DNA from: Bacteroidales bacterium
GTDB lineage: Bacteria; Bacteroidota; Bacteroidia; Bacteroidales; VadinHA17
Direction: 5' to 3'
Length of the DNA stretch: 37,701 bases
Assembly (NCBI GenBank): GCA_025454775.1
Contig: JALONU010000002.1
Span: 1 to 37,701 of the forward strand
Under the pieces are notes generated by a model that was not told the DNA's origin, did no database searches, and saw only the letters and a list, made by a program, of their open reading frames with translations. The position numbers were made by a program, and so were the translations under genes. Below are positions 25,704 through 33,218 of this stretch, piece by piece. Position 1 is the first letter of the stretch. Every line of letters begins with the position of its first letter.

Positions 25704-26783
25704 TTATCTTCTTACGCGGGCGTTGCCTTTCCAGATGCTCCACACCTGCTCCTCGTCTGCAGGTTCGGCGTAGTCCGTTACCACTGTGGTGGCCAGTGCT
25801 CCCGTTGCCCAGCCGAACTGGATCCATTTCTCCGGTTCCCATCCTTTCAGTATGGCGTAGAGCATGCCGCCCACAAACCCGTCCCCGCCTCCTATACGGT
25901 CGAGGACATGTATTTCGCGCGGTTCAACCACATGCCAGTTTTCGCCCTCAAGCATTATGGCTCCCCACAGGTGCTCATTGGTGCTTATGACCTGTCGCAG
26001 TGTAGTTCCGAACACCGATGCCCCGGGAAATGATTTCTTCACCCTGCTTATCATTTCCTTGAAGCTGCCGATCTTAGCAGCAAGATCCTTCCCGCCTTCC
26101 TCAGGGCCCTTTATACCCAGGCAAAGCTGGAAATCCTCTTCGTTCCCCACAAGAATATCGGATAATGATGCTATCTCAGCGAAAGCGGCAGAAAGCTCTT
26201 TTTCACGGTTAAGCCAGAACGAAGCCCTGTAGTTCAGGTCAAATGATATCCTGGTGCCGTGTTTTTTTGCAGCCCTTGCCAGCTCAAGGCAGAAGTTGCT
26301 GGTTTCAGGTGAAAGGGCTGCAATAAGACCCGACAGATGAAGTATCTGCACTCCTTCCGAGACAAAAAGCCTGTTGAGATCGAAATCCCTGACATTCAAC
26401 GTTCTTCCGACTTCTCCCGCACGGTCGTTCTGAACCCGTGGTCCGCGCGACCCATAGCCCGAATCAGCAATATTGAACTGGTGACGGTATCCCCATGGGC
26501 TTCCCTGTTCTACTTCAATTCCTTCATAAGCTATATGGCGGCCTGCCAGGTTATCCTTGATCATCCTTGCAATAGGGCTGTCCTTTACAAAGGTTGTAAG
26601 GACCTTCACGGGCAATCCCAGGAATGACGAAACGCTTGCCACATTCGATTCGGCACTTGAGACATGCATCATGAACATGCTGCTGCTATGTACAGGCTGT
26701 CCGTTTACCGGAGTGATCCGTACGCCCATGCTGGTAGGCACTACCAGCGCCCATTTGAAATCTTTCTTAAGTTCTATTTTCAT
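25704..26783 (-). CDS. PfkB-family sugar kinase, 2-keto-3-deoxygluconate kinase type
   Basis: 359 aa of the ribokinase/PfkB fold. N-terminal GG-like substrate region (SAESNVASVSSFLGLPVKVLT), a sugar-binding NYRASFW motif in FDLNYRASFW that is typical of KDG kinases, and the C-terminal signature DRIGGGDGFVGGMLYA with catalytic base D301. KDG kinase makes KDPG from 2-keto-3-deoxygluconate, linking uronate breakdown to the Entner-Doudoroff route. Substrate is inferred from family resemblance only; another ketose or 5-dehydro sugar is possible. It lies 18 bases after pgi on the same strand, so the two form an operon. Confidence 0.82.
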   Translation of the reverse strand: MKIELKKDFKWALVVPTSMGVRITPVNGQPVHSSSMFMMHVSSAESNVASVSSFLGLPVKVLTTFVKDSPIARMIKDNLAGRHIAYEGIEVEQGSPWGYRHQFNIADSGYGSRGPRVQNDRAGEVGRTLNVRDFDLNRLFVSEGVQILHLSGLIAALSPETSNFCLELARAAKKHGTRISFDLNYRASFWLNREKELSAAFAEIASLSDILVGNEEDFQLCLGIKGPEEGGKDLAAKIGSFKEMISRVKKSFPGASVFGTTLRQVISTNEHLWGAIMLEGENWHVVEPREIHVLDRIGGGDGFVGGMLYAILKGWEPEKWIQFGWATGALATTVVTDYAEPADEEQVWSIWKGNARVRR

Positions 26784-26801
26784 GATTGATTACAGTGTGT
26801 T

Positions 26802-28142
26802 TTATATCTTTTCCCTCAGTTTTTTTCCTTCTTCTTCGAAACCGGGTTTATTGAGAAGTGCGAACATATTTTTCTTATAGGCTTCCACGCCGGGCTGGTC
26901 GAAGGGATTCACGTCGAGGATATATCCGCTGACTGCGCAGGCCAGTTCAAAGAAATAGATCAGCTGACCGCAGTAGAATTCATCCAGTTCGGGCACCATG
27001 ATCCTGATAACAGGTATATTGCCGTCGTTGTGGGCAAGAATTGTACCGGCTTCGGCGCTTCTATTCACTTCAGAAAGGCGTCTTCCGGCAAGGTAATTAA
27101 GCTGGTCGGAGTCGTCAGTTTCTTTGGGAATTGTAAGTTTGTGGCGTGGGCTGCCCACGGAGATCATCGTTTCAAAAAGTATACGCTGACCTTCCTGGAT
27201 ATACTGGCCCAGGGAATGAAGGTCAGTGGTGAAATCGACCGATGCAGGGAGTATCCCCCTGCCGTCCTTGCCTTCGCTTTCTCCGTAAAGCTGCTTCCAC
27301 CATTCAGAGAAGTAGTGCAGCTTTGGAGTGAATCCAACAAGGATCTCCACCGGCCTTCCTGTCTGCAGGAGAAGGTTACGGGCTGCTGCGTACAGAAGGG
27401 CAGGGTTTGATGAGGCATTATGGTTTTTCCGCGTGACTTCACAGATCGCCTGTGCACCCTTTACCAGGTTCCTGATATCGAATCCGGCTACCGCGATCGG
27501 CAGGAGTCCTACAGGTGTCAGAACAGAATAACGCCCGCCAATGTTGTCGGGAATTACAAAGGTATCGTATCCGCTGAGCTCGGCCAGTGATTTCAGCGCT
27601 CCTTTTGAGGCATCAGTGATTGCGATGATCCTGTCTGCAGCCTGTGCCTTGCCAACCTTTTTTTCAAGATGGTCCCTGAGTATCCTGAAGGCAATTGCCG
27701 GTTCAGTTGTTGTACCCGATTTTGAGATCACTATGATAGAATAATTGCGTCCTTCGAGAATGTCAAGGAGTTCCGACAGATAGTCTTCACAGATATTCTG
27801 GCCGGCAAAAAGAATATCATGGTGTTTTGTCTTCTGAAGTCCTGAGAAGGTATGCGAGAGAGCTTCGATGACCGCCTTTGCTCCGAGGTATGATCCTCCA
27901 ATACCTATGACAACGGTTGTGTCGGATACCGACCTGAGATGCCGGGCTGTTTTCTCAATTCTGTCGAGCTGGATGACGACATCTTCATGAAGTGTCAGCC
28001 AGCCGGTGAAGTCATTTCCCGCACCGGTCCCGGCATTGAGTGAATCCAGATGCCTTACCGATTGCTGTGCAAGCGCAAGTATCTCTTCCTGAGAAACAAA
28101 TGCACCTGCATTCCTTAGATTGATGCTTATATTTTCTTTCAT
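26802..28142 (-). CDS. pgi: Glucose-6-phosphate isomerase
   Basis: 446 aa, the short bacterial form (E. coli Pgi is about 550 aa). It interconverts glucose-6-phosphate and fructose-6-phosphate. SIS-fold signatures are seen: VVIGIGGSYLGAKAVIEAL, VISKSGTTTEPAIAFRIL, the GGRYSVLTPVGLLP box and the C-terminal GVEAYKKNMF with the catalytic lysine region; the EWWKQLYGESEGKDGRG segment bears the catalytic Glu. It is followed by the PfkB kinase (18-base gap) and preceded by a promoter that begins at the end of the previous gene's terminator. Confidence 0.96.
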   Translation of the reverse strand: MKENISINLRNAGAFVSQEEILALAQQSVRHLDSLNAGTGAGNDFTGWLTLHEDVVIQLDRIEKTARHLRSVSDTTVVIGIGGSYLGAKAVIEALSHTFSGLQKTKHHDILFAGQNICEDYLSELLDILEGRNYSIIVISKSGTTTEPAIAFRILRDHLEKKVGKAQAADRIIAITDASKGALKSLAELSGYDTFVIPDNIGGRYSVLTPVGLLPIAVAGFDIRNLVKGAQAICEVTRKNHNASSNPALLYAAARNLLLQTGRPVEILVGFTPKLHYFSEWWKQLYGESEGKDGRGILPASVDFTTDLHSLGQYIQEGQRILFETMISVGSPRHKLTIPKETDDSDQLNYLAGRRLSEVNRSAEAGTILAHNDGNIPVIRIMVPELDEFYCGQLIYFFELACAVSGYILDVNPFDQPGVEAYKKNMFALLNKPGFEEEGKKLREKI

Positions 28143-28175
28143 TGTTTTGAATTATTGCCGGAGAAACCTGTCTCA

Positions 28176-28183
28176 CAAAGATA
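28176..28183 (-). promoter_or_regulatory. -7 promoter box of pgi
   Basis: On the minus strand this reads TATCTTTG, an exact TAnnTTTG box, 33 bases before the pgi ATG. Its first T is the last T of the upstream terminator tail. No clear -33 TTTG. Confidence 0.5.
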
Positions 28184-28213
28184 AAAAAAACCGTCAGGGA
28201 TATCTCCTGACGG
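28183..28213 (-). terminator. Intrinsic terminator after the DUF2807 gene
   Basis: On the minus strand, CCGTCAGG (28213-28206) and CCTGACGG (28198-28191) form an 8-bp perfect stem with a 7-base loop, followed by eight Ts (28190-28183). Located 35 bases after the DUF2807 stop. Confidence 0.93.
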
Positions 28214-28248
28214 CTTACAATAATACCGGAAAATATATGATGGTGCTA

Positions 28249-28968
28249 TTATCTCCTGTTTATACTTCCGGCGCTCGATGAATGGGCATCTATGTTCTCC
28301 GGATTGCCTTTGTAATTTATATCGCCTGCACTTGAAGACCTGGCCCTTAGTTTCTGGGTTACAAATACATCGGCATCACCTGAACTGGATGCTGAGACAT
28401 CTGCTTCCTTTACCTGGAGGTTGAAGGCATTCAGGTCACCGGCACTGCTAAGGTCGGCTTCAAGGAAATCTGCCTCGCCCGAAAGTGTGATATCTCCTGC
28501 ACTGCTGCCGTTAAGGTCGATATTTTTTGCATAAACCTCAAGCTTTATGTCACCGGCGCTCGATGCCGAGATCTTTAAATCCCCTGCTTTGACGGGTGTT
28601 ATGCCAATAATGTCTCCCGCGCTGGAGGAGCTCACATTTTTTATCTCCCTGATGGTGACATGAACTCTCCTCATCTCTGCACCCTTTATGTTTACTTCGG
28701 TGAAGACATAAAGTGTGCCGTTCCTGACCTCCGTGAGAATATACTCATGAAGGTTTTCATCGGCTTCCACGGTTATTGCATTTTTATCTCCCTGTGAAAG
28801 CACGACATCAATTGCCGAGCTTGTGCTCACGCCGGTGAATTCGCCTGCACTTCTTTCCTTGCTGATAACATTCTTGTTGCCGGTGACAGTCTTTCTTGGC
28901 TGGCAGTTCACACATGACGTCAATGCCAGAAAGAGTACCAGTACCGTAGCATAATTCCGTTTTTTCAT
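28249..28968 (-). CDS. DUF2807 (GIN domain) lipoprotein with SSAGDI repeats
   Basis: 239 aa. A signal peptide with lipobox ALTSC (cysteine at about residue 19) and VNCQPRK following, so a lipid-anchored envelope protein. The body is a DUF2807/GIN head domain, which folds as a beta-helix: IDVVLSQGDKNAITVEADEN, then a repeated turn, SSAGDI or close variants, seven times at ~18-20 residue spacing (SSSSAGDI, SASSAGDI, GSSAGDI, LSSAGDL, SASSSGDA, SSSAGDI, SSSAGS). The turn residues would stack on one edge of the solenoid. Function of the family is unproven; adhesion or stress-linked surface roles have been suggested. A gene of its own, with a strong terminator, diverging from the fucosidase. Confidence 0.85.
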   Translation of the reverse strand: MKKRNYATVLVLFLALTSCVNCQPRKTVTGNKNVISKERSAGEFTGVSTSSAIDVVLSQGDKNAITVEADENLHEYILTEVRNGTLYVFTEVNIKGAEMRRVHVTIREIKNVSSSSAGDIIGITPVKAGDLKISASSAGDIKLEVYAKNIDLNGSSAGDITLSGEADFLEADLSSAGDLNAFNLQVKEADVSASSSGDADVFVTQKLRARSSSAGDINYKGNPENIDAHSSSAGSINRR

Positions 28969-29049
28969 GACCTTCCTTATTCGTTCTTAATCGGTTTTCA
29001 TGTAAAAGACAGTAATAATTACCTGATGCTGCACATTCTGACAAAAAAC

Positions 29050-29081
29050 TTTCACGTCCTTTGGTTAAGTTTATATCTTAG
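29050..29081 (+). promoter_or_regulatory. Possible promoter of the GH95 gene
   Basis: TTTC at 29050-29053 and TATCTTAG at 29074-29081 are 20 bases apart, one base each off the TTTG / TAnnTTTG pair. Confidence 0.3.
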
Positions 29082-29105
29082 TGTACAACAAAAATCACCG
29101 GATAT

Positions 29106-31433
29106 ATGAGACAGAATCTCTTCCTTATCATGCTGGCATGCGTCCTCTCTTCACTCGCATGCAACGGGCAGGTTGACAACGACCTGAAGATATGGTACAA
29201 AAAGCCGGCGGCCGTCTGGGAGGAAGCACTTCCCGTTGGCAACGGAAGGCTGGGTGCGATGATATTCGGAGCCCCCTCTGTCGACCATATTCAGTTCAAC
29301 GAAGAGACCCTCTGGTCGGGGAAGCCGCACGATTATGCCCATACCGGCGCCTATAAATACCTCGGGCAGATAAGGGAGCTTCTGTGGCAGAACAGACAGA
29401 AAGAGGCTGAAGACCTTGCAATGAAGGAGTTCATGAGCGTACCACTGAGACAGGAGAAATACCAGCCTTTCGGCGATCTGTGGATCAGCTTCCCCGGTCA
29501 CCTGAAAGTGTCTGGCTACAGGCGCGAACTCGACCTGTCCTCAGCACTTTGCCGGACAACATATTCCATTGGCGATACAACTTTCACACGTGAATACCTT
29601 GCAAGCTTTCCGGGGAACGTCCTGGCAGTGAACCTGACCGCAGACAGGAAAAATGCCCTCACATTCGACGTCATGCTTTCATCTCCCCATGAAAGGACAT
29701 CTGTAGTGGCCACTGGTGACGGTTTTATGACCATGAACGTTAAAGTCAAAGACGGAGCCCTTAACGGCACCGCAATGCTGAAGCTGGTTACGAAGGGGGG
29801 AAAGGTCACAGCCCTCGAAAACCGGCTTCATGTCGAGAAAGCTGAAAAGGCCATGCTCCAGCTCGTTGCCGCAACGAATTTCATAAATCCGAAGATTGTT
29901 TCGGGAGACCCCGATGCCCTGTGCGTGAGATACCTGGCCGGTCTCGGAAGCAAAACTTTCCAAAAGCTGAGAGCTGAGCATATAGCAGACTACCGGAAGT
30001 ATTTCAACCGGTTTACAATTAATTTAGGTCCTTCCGGAAAGGAAGATCTTCCAACTGATGCACGAATAAGGGCAGTAGCAGAGAGCATGGATAACTCGCT
30101 GGCAGCCCTTTATGTCCAGTATGGCCGTTACCTGATGCTTTCATCGAGCCGTGAAGGTACTTACCCGGCAAACCTGCAGGGGATATGGAATGACAAGATG
30201 AATCCTGCCTGGGACAGCAAGTACACCGTGAATATCAACACTGAGATGAACTACTGGCCTGTGGAGCCCCTGAACATTGCAGAATGCCACGATGCCCTTT
30301 TCAGGATGCTGAATGAAGTCATGCCGTCGGGAAGGAACGTTGCCCGGGAACATTACGATGCCAGGGGCTGGGTGCTTCATCACAATACTGATATCTGGAG
30401 GGGAGCGGCTCCTATAAATGCCTCAAACCATGGGATATGGGTGACCGGGAGCGGATGGCTGACCCATCACTTCTGGGAACACTTCCTTTACAGCCGCGAT
30501 AAGGTCTTCCTGGCTCACCAGGCATGGCCGGTGATGAAGGAAGCGGCTCTTTTCTACATCGACTTCCTTGTTGAAGATCCCAAGACAAAATGGCTGGTAT
30601 CCACACCATCAAATTCACCGGAAAACGGAGGGCTGGTGGCAGGACCGACAATGGATCACCAGATCATCAAAAGCCTCTTCAGGGCATGCATTGAAGCTTC
30701 CGGTATACTCGGAAAGGACAGGGAGCTTGCAGACACTCTCAGGCTTCTTTTACCGCGTATTGCACCTTACCAGACCGGCCGGTTCGGGCAGCTCCAGGAA
30801 TGGCTCGAAGACAAGGACGATCCAAACAACAGGCACAGGCATGTTTCACATCTCTGGGGTATCCATCCCGGGAAGGAGATAAACTGGAAAGAAACGCCCG
30901 AACTGATGGAAGCAGCGAAAACCTCACTTATTTCCCGCGGTGATGAAGGTACAGGCTGGAGCCTGGCCTGGAAGATTAATTTCTGGGCAAGATTCAGGGA
31001 CGGAAACCATGCATGGAAAATGGTACAGATGCTTTTAAGGCCCCAGGGAGAGCCAAAAACCTCTGCAACAGGGGGTGGAAGCGCAGGCGGAGGATCATAT
31101 CCGAATCTTTTTGATGCACATCCCCCTTTCCAGATCGACGGAAACTTCGGGGGTGCGGCAGGCATAGCTGAAATGCTGCTTCAGAGCCATCTCGATGCCA
31201 TCGACATGCTCCCTGCTCTGCCCGATGCCCTTCCTAACGGCTATATAAAGGGAATGAGAGCCCGCGGCGGATTTGAAGTCGAATTCGGATGGACAGGAGG
31301 GAAGCTTTATACACTGAAGATCAAATCAAATGCAGGAATGCCTCTTTCGGTAAGATACAAGGACAAACTATATTCCACTCCAACCAGGAAAGGGCAGGTT
31401 GTAAGGCTCGACGGGGAACTGAAGAGATTGTGA
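29106..31433 (+). CDS. GH95 family alpha-L-fucosidase, secreted
   Basis: 775 aa. Signal peptide with lipobox-like SSLAC at residue ~19 (lipoprotein likely). The N-terminal domain starts LKIWYKKPAAVWEEALPVGN and contains FNEETLWSG, diagnostic of the family. The (alpha/alpha)6 catalytic region shows NINTEMNYWP (N376, N378), STPSNSPENG with general acid E506, and FQIDGNFGG with D678; these correspond to the four catalytic residues known in the Bifidobacterium enzyme (E566, N421, N423, D766). GH95 enzymes are inverting 1,2-alpha-L-fucosidases, some 1,2-galactosidases. So it probably trims fucose from plant or host glycans. No SusC/SusD pair is nearby, so this is not a typical polysaccharide utilisation locus. 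Confidence 0.93.
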   Translation: MRQNLFLIMLACVLSSLACNGQVDNDLKIWYKKPAAVWEEALPVGNGRLGAMIFGAPSVDHIQFNEETLWSGKPHDYAHTGAYKYLGQIRELLWQNRQKEAEDLAMKEFMSVPLRQEKYQPFGDLWISFPGHLKVSGYRRELDLSSALCRTTYSIGDTTFTREYLASFPGNVLAVNLTADRKNALTFDVMLSSPHERTSVVATGDGFMTMNVKVKDGALNGTAMLKLVTKGGKVTALENRLHVEKAEKAMLQLVAATNFINPKIVSGDPDALCVRYLAGLGSKTFQKLRAEHIADYRKYFNRFTINLGPSGKEDLPTDARIRAVAESMDNSLAALYVQYGRYLMLSSSREGTYPANLQGIWNDKMNPAWDSKYTVNINTEMNYWPVEPLNIAECHDALFRMLNEVMPSGRNVAREHYDARGWVLHHNTDIWRGAAPINASNHGIWVTGSGWLTHHFWEHFLYSRDKVFLAHQAWPVMKEAALFYIDFLVEDPKTKWLVSTPSNSPENGGLVAGPTMDHQIIKSLFRACIEASGILGKDRELADTLRLLLPRIAPYQTGRFGQLQEWLEDKDDPNNRHRHVSHLWGIHPGKEINWKETPELMEAAKTSLISRGDEGTGWSLAWKINFWARFRDGNHAWKMVQMLLRPQGEPKTSATGGGSAGGGSYPNLFDAHPPFQIDGNFGGAAGIAEMLLQSHLDAIDMLPALPDALPNGYIKGMRARGGFEVEFGWTGGKLYTLKIKSNAGMPLSVRYKDKLYSTPTRKGQVVRLDGELKRL

Positions 31434-31488
31434 GTCCACTCAGCCGGACGGAAATACACGAATGATATTTCAAACATATTTAACATTT

Positions 31489-31523
31489 TTTGTCTGAAAA
31501 TTGCACGGTTTTTACTAACTTTA
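31489..31523 (+). promoter_or_regulatory. Promoter of the PstS-like gene
   Basis: TTTG at 31489-31492 and TAACTTTA at 31516-31523, 23 bases apart (longer than the usual 19-21). The -7 box is one base off TAnnTTTG and is repeated before the Tat-protein and TIR genes. Confidence 0.4.
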
Positions 31524-31531
31524 AAATAAAA

Positions 31532-32515
31532 ATGAACCTGAGAAATAGCGTTTCTGCGGCTCTTTGCCTTATTTTTCTTTCCGGATGCGGCCATGGAAGG
31601 AAAGACAATGCATCCGAAACCCTTCAGGCTCCTGCTCAAAAATTGCCGCTTACAGGTGATATAACAGTCTGTGGTGCATATGCGCTTGCACCCCTGGCAA
31701 AGAAATGGGTTGAAGGTTTCATGAAGCTTCATCCCGGAGTGAAGATGGAGATCATCGCATCGGGAACCGGTAAGGGTCTGGAAGCTGTTATAGGCAAAGA
31801 AGCGGATCTGGCCATGGTCTCACGGCCTCTGACTGATGAAGAAAAGGGCGCCGGAATATGGACAATTCCTGTTGCAAAAGATGGTGTCGCCCCTATTGTC
31901 AATTCGAAAAACCCATACCTCGAAAGGATACTTGAAAGAGGATTGAGCCCCGATGAACTTCAACTGGTATTTACTGAAAAGGAATCGGTGAGATGGAGCG
32001 AACTACTGGATACTTTAGGGAACGAGAAGGTGGACGTATATGCCAGGGCCGATGAATCGGGAGCAGCCGACATGCTCGCCCTCTTCCTCTATAAAAAAGC
32101 AGATTCATTCAGAGGGACAAAGGTTACAGGCGACAACGAGATGATAAAAAGAATCCAGTCAGATCCGCTTGCCCTGGGATTCTGTAATTTTTCATATGCC
32201 TTCAGCGGACCAAATGGAGAAAGGACGGAAAATATCCAGGTTATACCCTTTGACCTTGATTTCGACAACAAGATAGACAGGAAGGAGATACCCTTCAGAA
32301 ACCTCGAGGAAGCCCACAGGAGCGTGTGGCTCGGACTATATCCGGAAGTGCTGTGCAGGGAACTTTCCTTTGCTTCCAATGGCAAGCCGGAGAACCCTGT
32401 TGTAATTGAGTTCCTGAGGTTTATCCTTACAGAGGGACAGGAAGATGTAAAAACAGCCGGCCTCTGCCAGCTGAATGATGTATACGTGAAATATTCCCTT
32501 GGTTTCCTGGAGTAA
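31532..32515 (+). CDS. PstS-like phosphate-binding lipoprotein
   Basis: 327 aa from ATG 31532; 14 further codons from a TTG exist but lack signal-peptide character. Signal peptide with lipobox FLSGC (cysteine at about residue 18), then a type II periplasmic binding fold of the PBP-like_2 family: ITVCGAYALAPLAKKWVEGF, IIASGTGKGLEAVIGKEADLAM, ARADESGAADMLALF and ALGFCNFSYAF. These match the phosphate-binding PstS group, but the gene stands alone, without pstC, pstA or pstB, and the ligand may differ. It ends 6 bases from the convergent upp gene, with a small hairpin (32508-32520) across its stop codon. Confidence 0.82.
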   Translation: MNLRNSVSAALCLIFLSGCGHGRKDNASETLQAPAQKLPLTGDITVCGAYALAPLAKKWVEGFMKLHPGVKMEIIASGTGKGLEAVIGKEADLAMVSRPLTDEEKGAGIWTIPVAKDGVAPIVNSKNPYLERILERGLSPDELQLVFTEKESVRWSELLDTLGNEKVDVYARADESGAADMLALFLYKKADSFRGTKVTGDNEMIKRIQSDPLALGFCNFSYAFSGPNGERTENIQVIPFDLDFDNKIDRKEIPFRNLEEAHRSVWLGLYPEVLCRELSFASNGKPENPVVIEFLRFILTEGQEDVKTAGLCQLNDVYVKYSLGFLE

Positions 32516-32521
32516 CTCCAC

Positions 32522-33142
32522 CTAACTGGTTCCGAAAAGCCTGTCGCCTGCATCACCCAGTCCCGGAACAATGTACCCGATTTCGTTTAGCTTTTCATCG
32601 AGGGCGGCAAGGTAGATCCTAACATCCGGGTGATCCCTGCGGATTTTTTCCACTCCTTCGGGAGCCCCTACAACACATACCAGCTTCAGGTTTTTTGCAC
32701 CTTTTTCCTTCAAAAAGCTTATTGCGGCCGATGCACTTCCGCCTGTGGCCAGCATCGGGTCGAGAACCATAACGGTGGCACTCGCAAGGTTGTCGGGGAA
32801 TTTGCTGTAATAGGTTTGCGGCTCGAGGGTCTGATGATCGCGGAACATTCCTATATGACCAACTCTTGCCGAGGGTATCAGGTTAGTTATCCCGTTAACC
32901 ATTCCCAGACCAGCTCTCAGAACAGGGATCAGTACCACTTCACGGGCAAGCTCCTGGGTGTTGCACATGCCCATGGGAGTTTCAATTGTAATATCCCTGA
33001 GCGGCAGGTCGCGTGTGATCTCAAATGCCATGAGTCCGGCTAATTCTTCCAGTGTCTCACGGAACTCCCTGGTGTTTGTCTCCTTTTTCCGGAGACGTGT
33101 CAGCTTGTGGGTTATAAGCGGGTGATTAAGAATGTTCAGCAT
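32522..33142 (-). CDS. upp: Uracil phosphoribosyltransferase
   Basis: 206 aa from ATG 33142. It salvages uracil with PRPP to make UMP. The start MLNILNHPLITHKLTRLR is the typical UPRTase N-terminus; a TTG seven codons upstream is not needed. Other family segments are PVLRAGLGMVNGI, the PRPP loop VLDPMLATGGSASAAI, and the C-terminal uracil-binding region YIVPGLGDAGDRLFGTS. Promoter box TATTTTTG lies 18 bases upstream. It is converged on by the PstS-like gene. Confidence 0.96.
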   Translation of the reverse strand: MLNILNHPLITHKLTRLRKKETNTREFRETLEELAGLMAFEITRDLPLRDITIETPMGMCNTQELAREVVLIPVLRAGLGMVNGITNLIPSARVGHIGMFRDHQTLEPQTYYSKFPDNLASATVMVLDPMLATGGSASAAISFLKEKGAKNLKLVCVVGAPEGVEKIRRDHPDVRIYLAALDEKLNEIGYIVPGLGDAGDRLFGTS

Positions 33143-33160
33143 GTGACGGATATATAAAAA

Positions 33161-33168
33161 CAAAAATA
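33161..33168 (-). promoter_or_regulatory. -7 promoter box of upp
   Basis: On the minus strand this reads TATTTTTG, an exact TAnnTTTG box, 18 bases before the upp ATG. The same octamer serves carB. No clear -33 element. Confidence 0.5.
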
Positions 33169-33199
33169 TTGAAATTGCTAAATCATATTCTATCTTTTA

Positions 33200-33207
33200 T
33201 AACTTTA
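33200..33207 (+). promoter_or_regulatory. -7 promoter box of the Tat-exported protein gene
   Basis: TAACTTTA, one base off TAnnTTTG, 11 bases before ATG 33219. A partial ATTG (33174-33177) lies 22 bases upstream. If used, transcription would start only a few bases before the first ATG. Confidence 0.4.
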
Positions 33208-33218
33208 ACACAATAAAC

